DNA of 43,020 bases from positions 1 through 43,020 of the forward strand of contig DASUHM010000090.1 in the NCBI GenBank assembly GCA_036273515.1, written 5' to 3'. The translations under genes were made by a program, and so were the position numbers. A model generated the notes under the pieces. It saw nothing but the letters and a program-made list of their open reading frames with translations. It was not told the DNA's origin and did no database searches. Every line of letters begins with the position of its first letter. The first letter of the stretch is position 1. Positions 26,169-34,196 of the stretch are shown here, in pieces. The stretch comes from Gaiellales bacterium (GTDB lineage: Bacteria > Actinomycetota > Thermoleophilia > Gaiellales > JAICJC01).

Positions 26169-27637
26169 CCGGCGTCGTCGCGTTCTGCGCGGGTGGGGAG
26201 CACGAGCCGCTGCCCCATCTGGTCGCCCTCGGCGGGATCGCGGAGCGCGTTCGTGCGTGTGAGGAGTCCCGTCGCTGCTTCGACCGACGACCAATCCATT
26301 TCGGCCACGTAGCGTTGCGCGAAATCGAGCACACGCGCGATCGGTCGCGGGTTCTCGTTCCGGCTGAGCGCGCGCAGCGCGTCGAGATAGTTGTCCCGAT
26401 AGCCGGTTGGAATCACGATTCGTGCCTGCCTCGCCGCGGTCAACTCGGCGTTCATCGTCACGCGCGCGATGCGGCCGTTGCCGTCGTCGAATGGGTGAAC
26501 TTCGCTCACGAGGAACATCAGGAAGACTGCGCGGGCGAACGGATCCTCGAGGCCCACGGCGCGTGCGAACCCCTCTGTCAGGGTGCCCTCGACCATCGTG
26601 GGGGCGACGAAGGTCGTCGCTCCGGCGCGGCTCTCGCGCTCCTTGAACTCCCCCGGGCGTGTGGTCGGCCTGCCGGCCATGAGAATCGCGTGGCGCTCTC
26701 GGAGCAGTTCGACCAGCTCGTCCCCCGAGCCCGGGGTACGACGCATCTCAGCAGGGTCGGACACGATCTCGTACGTGCCCGTGATGTCGTGGGCGTCCTC
26801 GGGGCGGCCCGGCGGGATGTCATTGTGCAGGGCGATCCGCGCTGCCTCCTCGATCGTGAACTCGGTTCCCTCGATGAAGTTCGAGAAGTACGCCTCGAAG
26901 AACGGCAGGAATCTCGCGCGGGCGTCGGCGAGGTCATACGGTCGATCCTCGGGTGCAAGGCCGTCGAGGTGTTGCACCAGGTCGTCGAGAAGCACCATTC
27001 GGTCCGGGTCGAACGGGGATCCCACCTGCCGGCCGCGGAGAACGGGTGTACGTGCGGAGATCTGACGGGTCCCGAGCGTGGCGCCGATGAGCGGGTCCAG
27101 CCGTTGCAGCTCGCGCTCGAGCTCGAGCTCGGGGGCGATGCGCTGCGCCTCGGTCCGATAGGCGCGGAGGCGATCCTCGCCCTGGGTGCGGACGATGCGG
27201 TCGAGCCAGAGCTCAACCTCTTCGGTGGAGAGCGTTCTTCGCATTCCCCGACGTGCGCGCGACGGCCGCATGTTCTCCAGGAGGGCTCGCGGGGTCGCAC
27301 TCATCCAGAGCCCGGGGGCGAGTGGGATGTCACCTCTGTGATGTCCCGGGCCCCGGCGCGGTCGCACGGTGACGCCGGCGAGGACGAGATCCCGCGACCG
27401 ACGGGGGTGTTCGATGAAGAGCTGGCCGTGTTGAGCCATCCCGCCGGCGTATGCGGATCGATCGGCCACGACGGCATCGGGGACGAGCCGCCCGACGATC
27501 ACGTGGAGGTTGCGTTGCACGACGCGCTTCGGGTCTTCGTCGGTGCGGGGGGTGTAGACGCCGGGTCCCAGCGATCGAAGCTCGCCGCGGCGCGCCGCGC
27601 GCGACACCGCGTCGTACCCTTCGGCCGACGAGAACAC
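26165..27637 (-). CDS. Fic-domain protein with AbiEi-like N-terminal domain
   Basis: A 490-residue Fic enzyme, a family that usually transfers AMP to a target protein. The core motif HPFDDGNGRIAR begins at His381 (numbering from GTG 27637), with the catalytic His and phosphate-binding GNGR present. An inhibitory helix motif of the [S/T]xxxE[G/N] type is found earlier in the chain: SNFIEG, Ser252-Glu256. The first 130 residues (RGELRSLGPGVYTP, VVADRSAYAGG) resemble the AbiEi-type winged-helix domain of abortive-infection antitoxins, an unusual addition. AGGAGG at 27668-27673 is nine bases before CTG 27658, in frame, so the true start may be that CTG (497 residues); GTG 27637 is 30 bases away. 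The gene is less GC-biased at third positions than its neighbours, suggesting transfer. Confidence 0.85.
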   Translation of the reverse strand: MFSSAEGYDAVSRAARRGELRSLGPGVYTPRTDEDPKRVVQRNLHVIVGRLVPDAVVADRSAYAGGMAQHGQLFIEHPRRSRDLVLAGVTVRPRRGPGHHRGDIPLAPGLWMSATPRALLENMRPSRARRGMRRTLSTEEVELWLDRIVRTQGEDRLRAYRTEAQRIAPELELERELQRLDPLIGATLGTRQISARTPVLRGRQVGSPFDPDRMVLLDDLVQHLDGLAPEDRPYDLADARARFLPFFEAYFSNFIEGTEFTIEEAARIALHNDIPPGRPEDAHDITGTYEIVSDPAEMRRTPGSGDELVELLRERHAILMAGRPTTRPGEFKERESRAGATTFVAPTMVEGTLTEGFARAVGLEDPFARAVFLMFLVSEVHPFDDGNGRIARVTMNAELTAARQARIVIPTGYRDNYLDALRALSRNENPRPIARVLDFAQRYVAEMDWSSVEAATGLLTRTNALRDPAEGDQMGQRLVLPTRAERDDAG

Positions 27638-27672
27638 CAGGTCGTCGGTATTGCGCAGATTCTCGGCCCTCC

Positions 27673-27735
27673 TGCGAGATTATGTCAGATAACGAGGCCC
27701 GAGGCCGAGATTTTGCGAGATAAATCGCGATCTCG
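27673..27735. repeat. CGAGAT repeats upstream of the Fic gene
   Basis: TGCGAGAT occurs at 27673-27680 and 27714-27721, 41 bases apart, with a further CCGAGAT copy at 27705-27711, and CGAGAT (27716-27721) forms an inverted repeat with ATCTCG (27730-27735) across eight bases. The segment is AT-richer than its surroundings. It could be the binding site for the Fic protein's own N-terminal winged helix. Confidence 0.45.
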
Positions 27736-27741
27736 GGAGTG

Positions 27742-28329
27742 CTAGGTGCGCGCGTCAAGCTCGCGCAGGTCGCGCTGGGCCCGCCACTCGCGCTCGAGGA
27801 TGGCGTAGTCCATCTCGCTCTGCCACTCGCCCTTCACCCACTCGTTCTCGATCAGGAGCGCCTCGCGGCGCATGCCGAGCTTCTCGAGCACGCGCGCCGA
27901 GGCGGCGTTGCGCGCCTCGAGCCGGCCGACGATGCGGTGGAACCCGCACGCCTCGAAGCCGAAGTCCATGAGCGGCCGGGTCGCCTCGGTGGCATAGCCA
28001 CGGCCGTGATGGTCGGGATGGAACATGAACCCGATCTCGCCCACCTTGTGCTTCTCGCTCACCCAGTGCAGCAGCGTCTCGCCGACCAGCTCGCGTGTCT
28101 CGCGCAGGCAGACGGCGACCGAGAGCCAGTCGTCCTCGGCGAGCAGCTCGGTCTTTCCCATCTTGCGCGAGAGCAGCTCGGCCGTCTCGTCCTCGCCGCG
28201 CGGCTCCGTGTAGAGGAACCGGTTCACGTCGGCCCGCGAGACGATCGCGTGCAGCGCGTCGAAGTCGCCGGGTTCGTACCAGCGCAGCACGAGCCGCTCG
28301 GTGTGGATGGGCAGGTCGGGGGCGAGCAC
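27742..28329 (-). CDS. GNAT acetyltransferase (RimJ/RimL type)
   Basis: A 195-residue acetyl-CoA-dependent N-acetyltransferase: IHTERLVLRWYEPGDFDAL at the start, VGEIGFMFHPDHHGRGYATEA containing the pyrophosphate-binding HGRGYATEA loop, and FHRIVGRLEARNAASARVLEKLGM at the end. The likely substrate is a protein N-terminus or small amine; it cannot be specified. The start is GTG 28329. It is the last gene of the left arm of the inositol cluster, 17 bases after iolE, so it may be co-transcribed without belonging to the pathway. Confidence 0.88.
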   Translation of the reverse strand: MLAPDLPIHTERLVLRWYEPGDFDALHAIVSRADVNRFLYTEPRGEDETAELLSRKMGKTELLAEDDWLSVAVCLRETRELVGETLLHWVSEKHKVGEIGFMFHPDHHGRGYATEATRPLMDFGFEACGFHRIVGRLEARNAASARVLEKLGMRREALLIENEWVKGEWQSEMDYAILEREWRAQRDLRELDART

Positions 28330-28346
28330 CCCGGCATTCTGCCCGG

Positions 28347-29264
28347 TCAGACTCCCAGCTCCTTCAGCACCTCACGGTTGTGGCGGGCGTCCTCGCGCAG
28401 CGACGCGATCGTCTGGCCCGGCTTCAGGTGCCGGTCCTGCTCGACCACGACCCAGTCGTCGTAGCTTCGGGAGCGCAGCCGGGCCACGATCGCCGCCAGG
28501 TCGACGGAGCCCTCGCCGAAGAGGCAGAACACGCCCCGTCGCCAGGCCTCCTCCATGCCGAGGCCCTTCGTTCGGATCTCTTCCATGACGGCCCCGTCGA
28601 CGTCCTTCAGGTGCACGTGCGAGACGAGTTCGCCGTAGGTGTCCAGGAACGCCACCGGGTCGCCGCCGCCGAAGGCGGAGTGGCCGCTGTCGAAGCAGAA
28701 CCCGAGCACGCCGGGATCGACTTGCGCCGCGAACCGGTCGATCTCACGGGGCGTCTCGACGTAGGTGCCGCCGTGGTAGTGGAAGGCAGGCCGGTAGCCG
28801 CGCTCGAGGCACCTCTCGGCCGCCCGCTGGGCGTTCGCCACGAGCAGCGCGAAGCGCGCGTCCGAGAGCCAGGTGTCGGGGTGTTCCTCGATCTGCCCGG
28901 CCCAGGCCAGCCGCTCGGGCTCGCAGAACGCGTCCGAGATGAGCGCGTACGGGCGCGTCCCGCCCGGCGGCGTCGTCTCGTCGAGGATGCCGAGGGCGCG
29001 GTCGAGGAACGCCAAGTCCTCGTCGATGTGCTCGCGGCGCGACAGCCGCAGCGGCAGGAACGATCCCACCAGCTCGAGTTTGCGCTCCTGGAGCGCGGCC
29101 GACGTCGCGGCCGCGTCGCCGAAGTAGCCGGGAGGCCCGAGCTCGGTGCCCTCGTGGCCGGTCTCGGCGATCGCGTCGAGCACGTCGACCGGATCGGGCA
29201 GGCCCGCGTCGTCGGCGGTGAGCTCGAAGATGCCGAACGAGACGGGCGCGGATGCGACCCTCAT
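28347..29264 (-). CDS. iolE: inosose dehydratase-like TIM-barrel enzyme
   Basis: A 305-residue AP-endonuclease-2/xylose-isomerase-type TIM barrel. In inositol catabolism IolE removes water from 2-keto-myo-inositol. Visible motifs: APVSFGIF start, GTELGPPGYFG, FHYHGGTYVE (metal His), GFCFDSGHSAFGGGD (metal Asp/His), SHVHLKDVDGAV, and a final WVVVEQDRH with the catalytic Glu. The length fits IolE. The start ATG 29264 has AAGGAG eight bases upstream and overlaps the iolB stop by ATGA. The symbol is based on position after iolB and family resemblance. Confidence 0.82.
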   Translation of the reverse strand: MRVASAPVSFGIFELTADDAGLPDPVDVLDAIAETGHEGTELGPPGYFGDAAATSAALQERKLELVGSFLPLRLSRREHIDEDLAFLDRALGILDETTPPGGTRPYALISDAFCEPERLAWAGQIEEHPDTWLSDARFALLVANAQRAAERCLERGYRPAFHYHGGTYVETPREIDRFAAQVDPGVLGFCFDSGHSAFGGGDPVAFLDTYGELVSHVHLKDVDGAVMEEIRTKGLGMEEAWRRGVFCLFGEGSVDLAAIVARLRSRSYDDWVVVEQDRHLKPGQTIASLREDARHNREVLKELGV

Positions 29265-30079
29265 GCTGTCTCCTTCCCCGTGATCGGGACACGTGGGTCT
29301 CGGGTCATGCCGGGCCAGGCGTCCCGCGTCCAGGCCAGGTCGGGATCGTCCTCGGCGGCCATCGACCGCTTCTCCGCCGCGAGCGCGTTCAGGTAGTAGC
29401 CGTGGTAGCCGTGGGCCGCGCAGAACGGGTGGTAGCCGCGCGGGACGAGCAGCACGTCGAGGTCGCGCACCGTCCAGGTCTCGTCGAGGTCGCCGGTGCG
29501 GCTGTAGAGCCGCTGCACGCCGAACGCCTCCGGCGCCTCGAACCGGTACGCGTACACCTCCTCGAGGTCGTTCTCGACCGGCAGGCGGTCCTGCTCGTGC
29601 TTGTGCGGCGGGTACGACGACCAGTTGCCGGCGGGCGTCAGCACCTCGACCACGAGCAGCCGGTGGGCCGGGAACTCGGGCGCGATGATGTGGTTGATCT
29701 GGCGGGTGGCGTTGCCGGAGCCGCGCACCTCGACGCGCACGTCCTCGGGCGCGATCGGCCGCACCGGATGGCCGGCGTCGGCCCGGGCGGCGCACACGCC
29801 GACGAGGCCCTCGCCCTCGATCGTGGCCGTTGTCCGCGGCGGCAGGTAGAGGGCGTGGGGCAGGTCGGCGAACGGTGAGGGCCGGTCGCCGAGGCTGTGG
29901 CGGTCGCCGCCGACGCTGGCCGAGAGCGTCCCGCCCAGGTTCACCAGGCAGACCTCGTCGCCGCCGGTCTCGAGCGGCGCCGATCCGGCGAGGCGCAGCG
30001 ACCGGTAGGAGAGCCAGCGCCACCCCGCCTCGGCCGGCGTGACGGGCGGCGCGGGAGCGCGCAGCATGAGCTCGGTCAT
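29261..30079 (-). CDS. iolB: 5-deoxy-glucuronate isomerase
   Basis: A 272-residue double-cupin protein of the IolB family, which isomerises 5-deoxy-glucuronate to 2-deoxy-5-keto-gluconate. Diagnostic segments: GWRWLSYRSLRLA at the start, NHIIAPEFPAHRLLVVEVLTPAGNWSSYPPHKH (metal His cluster), LEEVYAYRF, and LVPRGYHPFCAAHGYHGYYLNALAG-like stretch at the end. The gene overlaps iolC upstream and iolE downstream by ATGA, so the three form a coupled operon. Confidence 0.93.
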   Translation of the reverse strand: MTELMLRAPAPPVTPAEAGWRWLSYRSLRLAGSAPLETGGDEVCLVNLGGTLSASVGGDRHSLGDRPSPFADLPHALYLPPRTTATIEGEGLVGVCAARADAGHPVRPIAPEDVRVEVRGSGNATRQINHIIAPEFPAHRLLVVEVLTPAGNWSSYPPHKHEQDRLPVENDLEEVYAYRFEAPEAFGVQRLYSRTGDLDETWTVRDLDVLLVPRGYHPFCAAHGYHGYYLNALAAEKRSMAAEDDPDLAWTRDAWPGMTRDPRVPITGKETA

Positions 30080-31029
30080 GCGAGATCTCCTTCGTAGGGC
30101 ATGGCCAGGGAGCACCCGAGCCGGGCGGCGACGTGGGCGCCGGCCCGGTTGGCGACGCCGGCCGCCTGGGCCGGCGTGTCGCCGCGGAGCAGCCGCCAGC
30201 CGAGGGCTGCGGCGAAGGCGTCGCCCGCGCCGAGGCCGTTCACGACCTCCACCGGGTAGGGCGGGATACGGTCGCGGCCGCCGTCGTGGCCGTGCACGGT
30301 CGCCCCGTCGGCGCCGTGCTTCTGGACGACGGCCTCGGCGCCGAGGGCCAGCAGCCGCTCGGGCTCGTTCGCGCCGACGGCGGCGGCGATCTCCTCGTCC
30401 GACCCCAGCACGAGATCGGCCATCCGCGCGCAGACGCCGATCGCGGCGGCGTAATCGGCGCGCTCGTCCCACAGCATCGCCCGCCAGTCGAGGTCGAGCA
30501 CCGTCCTCCCCGCGCCGCCGGCCCGGGCCTCGACGACGGCCATCGTGGCCAGCCGCGACGGTTCGTGGGCGAGCCCGGTGCCGCTGACGTAGGCGAGCGG
30601 GGCGGCCGCGATCGCGGCCAGGTCGAGCCCGGCCGGCGTGAGCTCCCAGTCGGGGCACGTCGGCGTGCGGTAGAAGGTGATCGGGAAGCGGTCGGGCGGC
30701 CACGCCTCGCAGAACGCGAGGGCCGTCCGCAGCGTGGGGTGAACCGACAGCCAGCGGCAATCGACGCCCTCCGACTCGAGGAACCGGCGCACGAAGCGGC
30801 CGTGGCCGTCGTCGCCCACGGCGGAGACGATCCCGACCCGCACGCCGAGCCGGGCCAGGCCGGTCGCGACGTTGGCCGCGAACCCGCCCACGTACTTGTG
30901 GAAGCCCTCGACCTCCTCGAGTGGCGTCTCGAGCTGCATCGGGTAGAGGTCGACCCCGGCCCGGCCCATCACGACCGCCTCGGGCGCGGCGGGCGGGGCG
31001 TTCGGAGAGGGGTCGGCGAAGAGGGACAT
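30076..31029 (-). CDS. iolC: 5-dehydro-2-deoxygluconokinase (PfkB family)
   Basis: A 317-residue ribokinase-like sugar kinase. MGRAGVDLYPMQLETPLEEV is typical of IolC, GGFAANVATGLARLG is the substrate-binding signature, and NGLGAGDAFAAALGW holds the catalytic Asp of the PfkB motif. It phosphorylates 2-deoxy-5-keto-gluconate for later aldol cleavage. It starts at ATG 31029 without an obvious ribosome binding site, is the first gene of the left arm, and lies beside the shared operator region. Confidence 0.92.
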   Translation of the reverse strand: MSLFADPSPNAPPAAPEAVVMGRAGVDLYPMQLETPLEEVEGFHKYVGGFAANVATGLARLGVRVGIVSAVGDDGHGRFVRRFLESEGVDCRWLSVHPTLRTALAFCEAWPPDRFPITFYRTPTCPDWELTPAGLDLAAIAAAPLAYVSGTGLAHEPSRLATMAVVEARAGGAGRTVLDLDWRAMLWDERADYAAAIGVCARMADLVLGSDEEIAAAVGANEPERLLALGAEAVVQKHGADGATVHGHDGGRDRIPPYPVEVVNGLGAGDAFAAALGWRLLRGDTPAQAAGVANRAGAHVAARLGCSLAMPYEGDLA

Positions 31030-31053
31030 GTTGCGGTTTGGAGAAAACGCCAC

Positions 31054-31083
31054 TTGACAAGGCGAAATTCGAGGCAGAAGATA
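31054..31083 (+). promoter_or_regulatory. candidate promoter of the right inositol arm
   Basis: A perfect TTGACA at 31054-31059, with a weak -10 (GAAGAT at 31077-31082 or AAGATA at 31078-31083) at 17-18 bases. The operator palindrome begins eight bases downstream, over the expected transcript start. Confidence 0.5.
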
Positions 31084-31090
31084 CGCGATC

Positions 31091-31108
31091 GGTTGAAACG
31101 TTTCAACC
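31091..31108. promoter_or_regulatory. 18-bp perfect palindrome, probable LacI-family operator
   Basis: GGTTGAAACGTTTCAACC, a perfect palindrome with the central CG typical of LacI/GalR operators, lies in the divergent gap between iolC and the right-arm isomerase. The LacI-family gene two genes away is the obvious partner. Confidence 0.85.
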
Positions 31109-31126
31109 TGGACGCGGGAGTCCCGA

Positions 31127-32089
31127 TTGCAGATCGGCGTGTTCAATGACGGGCTGGCGCACATGCCGCGCGAGCAGGCATTCGCCTGGTGCGCCGAGCG
31201 TGGCATCGGTCGCATCGAGATGGGCGTCGGCGGCTGGGCGCAGGCCACCGGCCACCTTGACCTGGCCGGTCTCCTGCGCGAGGCGCCGGCCCGCGACCGC
31301 CTGCTCGGGGAGCTGCGCGAGCACGGCCTGGGCCTCTCCTGCGTGAACGCCGCCGGCAATCCGCTCCACCCGGATCCCGAGATCGGCGCCCGCCACGCCG
31401 CGGCCGTCCGCGGGGCGATCGAGCTGGCCCACCTGCTCGGCGTCGGAACCGTCGTCACGATGAGCGGCTGCCCCGGCAGCCGGGACGGCGGGACGACGCC
31501 GGTGTTCGCGCCGTGGGCGCTCACGCCGGACGACGAGTCGCTGTGGGAATGGCAGCTCGAGCACCGCCTCGGCCCGTTCTGGCGCGAGCTCTCGAGCTGG
31601 GCGGCCGACGCGGCGCCGGGCGTCACGATCTGCCTCGAGCTGCACCCCGGAGCATCGGCCTACTCGCCCGGCTCGTACCGGCGCCTGGCCGAGCACGCCG
31701 GCCCGAACCTGGGCGTGAACTTCGACCCGAGCCACTTCTGGTGGCAGGGGATCGATCCGCTGTGCGTGGTCGAGGACGTCGGCGACCGGATCGGGTTCGC
31801 CCACGGCAAGGACACGCTCATCCATGCCGACCGCGTCCGCCGCGACGGCGTGATCGACTTCCGCCACCCGGTCGACCCGGCCACGGCCAGCTGGCACTTC
31901 GCCGCCGTCGGCGACGGGCACGACATCGCCGTCTGGGCCGAGCTCCTCGCCGCCCTGCGCGCCGCCGGCTATGACGGCGACCTCTCGATCGAGCACGAGG
32001 ATCCGCGGATGGGGCCGGACGAGGGCATCGAGACCTCGCTGGCCGGGCTGCGGGCGGCGCTGGCACATCCGGAAGTGGCGGTCGGGTGA
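31127..32089 (+). CDS. sugar phosphate isomerase/epimerase (IolE/IolH-like TIM barrel)
   Basis: A 320-residue TIM-barrel protein and a second member of the family that includes IolE in this cluster. Motifs: QIGVFNDGLAHMP start, GIGRIEMGVGGW, CLELHPGASAYSPGSY, NLGVNFDPSHFWWQGIDP (metal Asp/His), GFAHGKDTLIH, and LSIEHEDPRMG with the last metal/catalytic Glu. It probably isomerises or epimerises an inosose or related polyol; the exact step is not determinable. The start TTG 31127 is chosen because GGGAG lies six bases upstream and no ATG fits. It is the first gene of the right arm; its stop overlaps the LacI start (GTGA). Confidence 0.85.
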   Translation: MQIGVFNDGLAHMPREQAFAWCAERGIGRIEMGVGGWAQATGHLDLAGLLREAPARDRLLGELREHGLGLSCVNAAGNPLHPDPEIGARHAAAVRGAIELAHLLGVGTVVTMSGCPGSRDGGTTPVFAPWALTPDDESLWEWQLEHRLGPFWRELSSWAADAAPGVTICLELHPGASAYSPGSYRRLAEHAGPNLGVNFDPSHFWWQGIDPLCVVEDVGDRIGFAHGKDTLIHADRVRRDGVIDFRHPVDPATASWHFAAVGDGHDIAVWAELLAALRAAGYDGDLSIEHEDPRMGPDEGIETSLAGLRAALAHPEVAVG

Positions 32090-33033
32090 CGGTCACGATG
32101 ACCGACGTCGCCCGCAGATCCGGAGTGTCGGTCGGAACCGTGTCGAACGTCCTTCACCGCACCGCGCCGGTCTCGGAGGAGACGCGGCGGCGGGTGCTCC
32201 AGGCGATCGACGACCTCGGCTACCGCCAGAACGAGGTGGCCCGCTCGCTCAAGCGGCGGGCGACGAAGACGCTCGGCGTCGTCATCCCGGACGCCCTTAA
32301 CCCCTTCCACGCCACGGTCGCCCTCCAGGTCGAGCGGCGCGCCCACCGCGACGGCTTCGCCGTGCTCCTGGCCGAGACCGAGAACGACCCGGCCACCGAG
32401 TCCGACCAGGTGCGCGCGCTCGTCGGCCGCCGCGTCGACGGTGTGATCTTCCCGGCCGTGACCGCCGGATCGACCATCCCGACGGAGCTCCTCGACCGCG
32501 GCATTCCGGTGGTGGTCGTGTCGTTCGAGGCGGCCGACCCGCGCCTCGGGATCGTCCACGTCGACGAGTACGCGGCCATGGAGCAGGTCGTGGCACACCT
32601 CGTCGGGATGGGCCACGAGCGGATCGCCTTCGCCCACTCGGGCGCCCACGAGGAGTCGGTCGACAACCGGCCGGAGGCGCTCGCCGCCGCGCTTCGCGCG
32701 CGTGGCCTCGTGCCCGTGCCGGTCGACGACAGCCCGACCGCGTTCTGCTGCACGAACGACGTGATCGCGATGGCGCTGATGGACCGGCTCGAGCGCGACG
32801 GCACGGCCGTGCCCGGCAACGTCTCGGTGGTCGGCTTCGACGACATCCCGCTGGCCGCGCACCGCCGCATCGACCTGACCACCGTCCGCCAGCCGGCAGA
32901 GGAGATGGGCAGGACGGCGGCCGAGATGCTGCTCTCGGCCATCGCCGCGGGCGAGCACGCCGGCCGCCGCGTCCTCATGCCGGCCGAGCTCGTCGTCCGC
33001 GGTTCGACCGGTCCCGCCGGGAGGGAGGCCTGA
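32086..33033 (+). CDS. LacI-family transcriptional regulator, shortened effector domain
   Basis: A 315-residue repressor. The N-terminal helix-turn-helix is complete (MTDVARRSGVSVGTVSNVLH, then the hinge helix NEVARSLKRRATKTLGVV), and the periplasmic-binding-protein-like domain follows. Compared with the usual 335-345 residues, about 25-30 residues are absent between LRARGLVPVPVD and SPTAFCCTND, the stretch normally linking the two lobes. The start GTG 32086 overlaps the previous stop; ATG 32098 is a possible alternative. It probably senses an inositol intermediate and acts at the palindrome at 31091-31108. Confidence 0.88.
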   Translation: MTVTMTDVARRSGVSVGTVSNVLHRTAPVSEETRRRVLQAIDDLGYRQNEVARSLKRRATKTLGVVIPDALNPFHATVALQVERRAHRDGFAVLLAETENDPATESDQVRALVGRRVDGVIFPAVTAGSTIPTELLDRGIPVVVVSFEAADPRLGIVHVDEYAAMEQVVAHLVGMGHERIAFAHSGAHEESVDNRPEALAAALRARGLVPVPVDDSPTAFCCTNDVIAMALMDRLERDGTAVPGNVSVVGFDDIPLAAHRRIDLTTVRQPAEEMGRTAAEMLLSAIAAGEHAGRRVLMPAELVVRGSTGPAGREA

Positions 33034-34196
33034 TGGACGTCCGCTACGCGCAGGTGTCGAAGAGCTTCGGCGGCGTCGACGCCCTGATCGACCTCGACCT
33101 CGACATCCCCGACGGCACGTTCCTCGCCCTGCTGGGGCCGTCGGGCTGCGGCAAGACGACGGCGCTTCGCATTCTGGCCGGCCTCGAGGAGCCGACGTCC
33201 GGGAGCGTGCACCTCGGCGACCGCAACGTGACTCGTCTCCAGCCGAAGGACCGGGACGTCGCGATGGTGTTCCAGAGCTACGCGCTCTACCCGCACAAGA
33301 GCGTCGCCGACAACATCGCCTACCCGCTGCGGGTGCGCAAGGTGCCGAAGGCCGAGCGGGCCGGGCGGGTGGCCGAGGTGGCGCGCATGCTCTCGATCGA
33401 CGGGCTGCTCGAGCGGATGCCGCGCGCGCTCTCCGGCGGCCAGCGCCAGCGCGTCGCGCTGGCCCGGGCGATCGTGCGCGAGCCGCGCGTCTTCCTGATG
33501 GACGAGCCGCTCTCGAACCTCGACGCCCAGCTGCGCCTGCAGATGCGCATCGAGATCAAACGGCTCCAGAAGCAGCTCGGCGTGACCACCCTCTACGTCA
33601 CCCACGACCAGGTCGAGGCGATGACGATGGCCGACATGGTGGCCGTCATGCACGAGGGCCGCCTGCAGCAGCTCGCCAGGCCCGCCGACCTGTACGCCCA
33701 CCCGACGAACCTGTTCGTCGCCCGCTTCTGCGGCTCGCCGCCCATGAACGTCCTCGACGGCGAGGTCTCCGCCGGCGCGTTCGTCCACGCCCAGGGCAGC
33801 GTGGCGCTGCGCGACGCGCCGGTGCGCGGGCGGGCCAAGCTCGGCTTCCGGCCCGAGCACGGCCAGATCGTCGCCGCCGACGCGCCCGGCACCCTGCGGG
33901 GCGAGGTCTACGTCGTCGAGCCGCTCGGCAACGAGACGCTGATCACGGTGGCGCTCGAGGGCGAGCTCGTCAACCTGCGCGCCGCCGCCGGCGTCGAGCC
34001 GGCCATCGGCACTCCGGTCGGCATCCTGCCCGACCGCAACCACCTGCACATCTTCGACGCCGACACCGGCGCCGCGATCACCGCCGCGCCCGCCCCCAAG
34101 GAGGAGCCCGTCCCGACCCAAGCGACGCAGTCCACGCCCCCGACCGACCCTGCCCTTGAAGGAGGAGCGTTGCATGAGCGACCACATCAGCAGTGA
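33033..34196 (+). CDS. ABC importer ATP-binding protein (MalK/UgpC type)
   Basis: A 387-residue ATPase: GPSGCGKTTALRILAGL (Walker A), LSGGQRQRVALARAI (signature), FLMDEPLSNLDAQLR (Walker B) and THDQVEAMTMAD (switch His). The C-terminal TOBE/regulatory domain (about 235-355) is of MalK type. It drives the carbohydrate importer encoded by the next three genes. It begins inside the LacI stop (TGATG), and its last 23 bases overlap the substrate-binding protein gene. The last 35 residues are a low-complexity Pro/Thr tail. Confidence 0.95.
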   Translation: MDVRYAQVSKSFGGVDALIDLDLDIPDGTFLALLGPSGCGKTTALRILAGLEEPTSGSVHLGDRNVTRLQPKDRDVAMVFQSYALYPHKSVADNIAYPLRVRKVPKAERAGRVAEVARMLSIDGLLERMPRALSGGQRQRVALARAIVREPRVFLMDEPLSNLDAQLRLQMRIEIKRLQKQLGVTTLYVTHDQVEAMTMADMVAVMHEGRLQQLARPADLYAHPTNLFVARFCGSPPMNVLDGEVSAGAFVHAQGSVALRDAPVRGRAKLGFRPEHGQIVAADAPGTLRGEVYVVEPLGNETLITVALEGELVNLRAAAGVEPAIGTPVGILPDRNHLHIFDADTGAAITAAPAPKEEPVPTQATQSTPPTDPALEGGALHERPHQQ

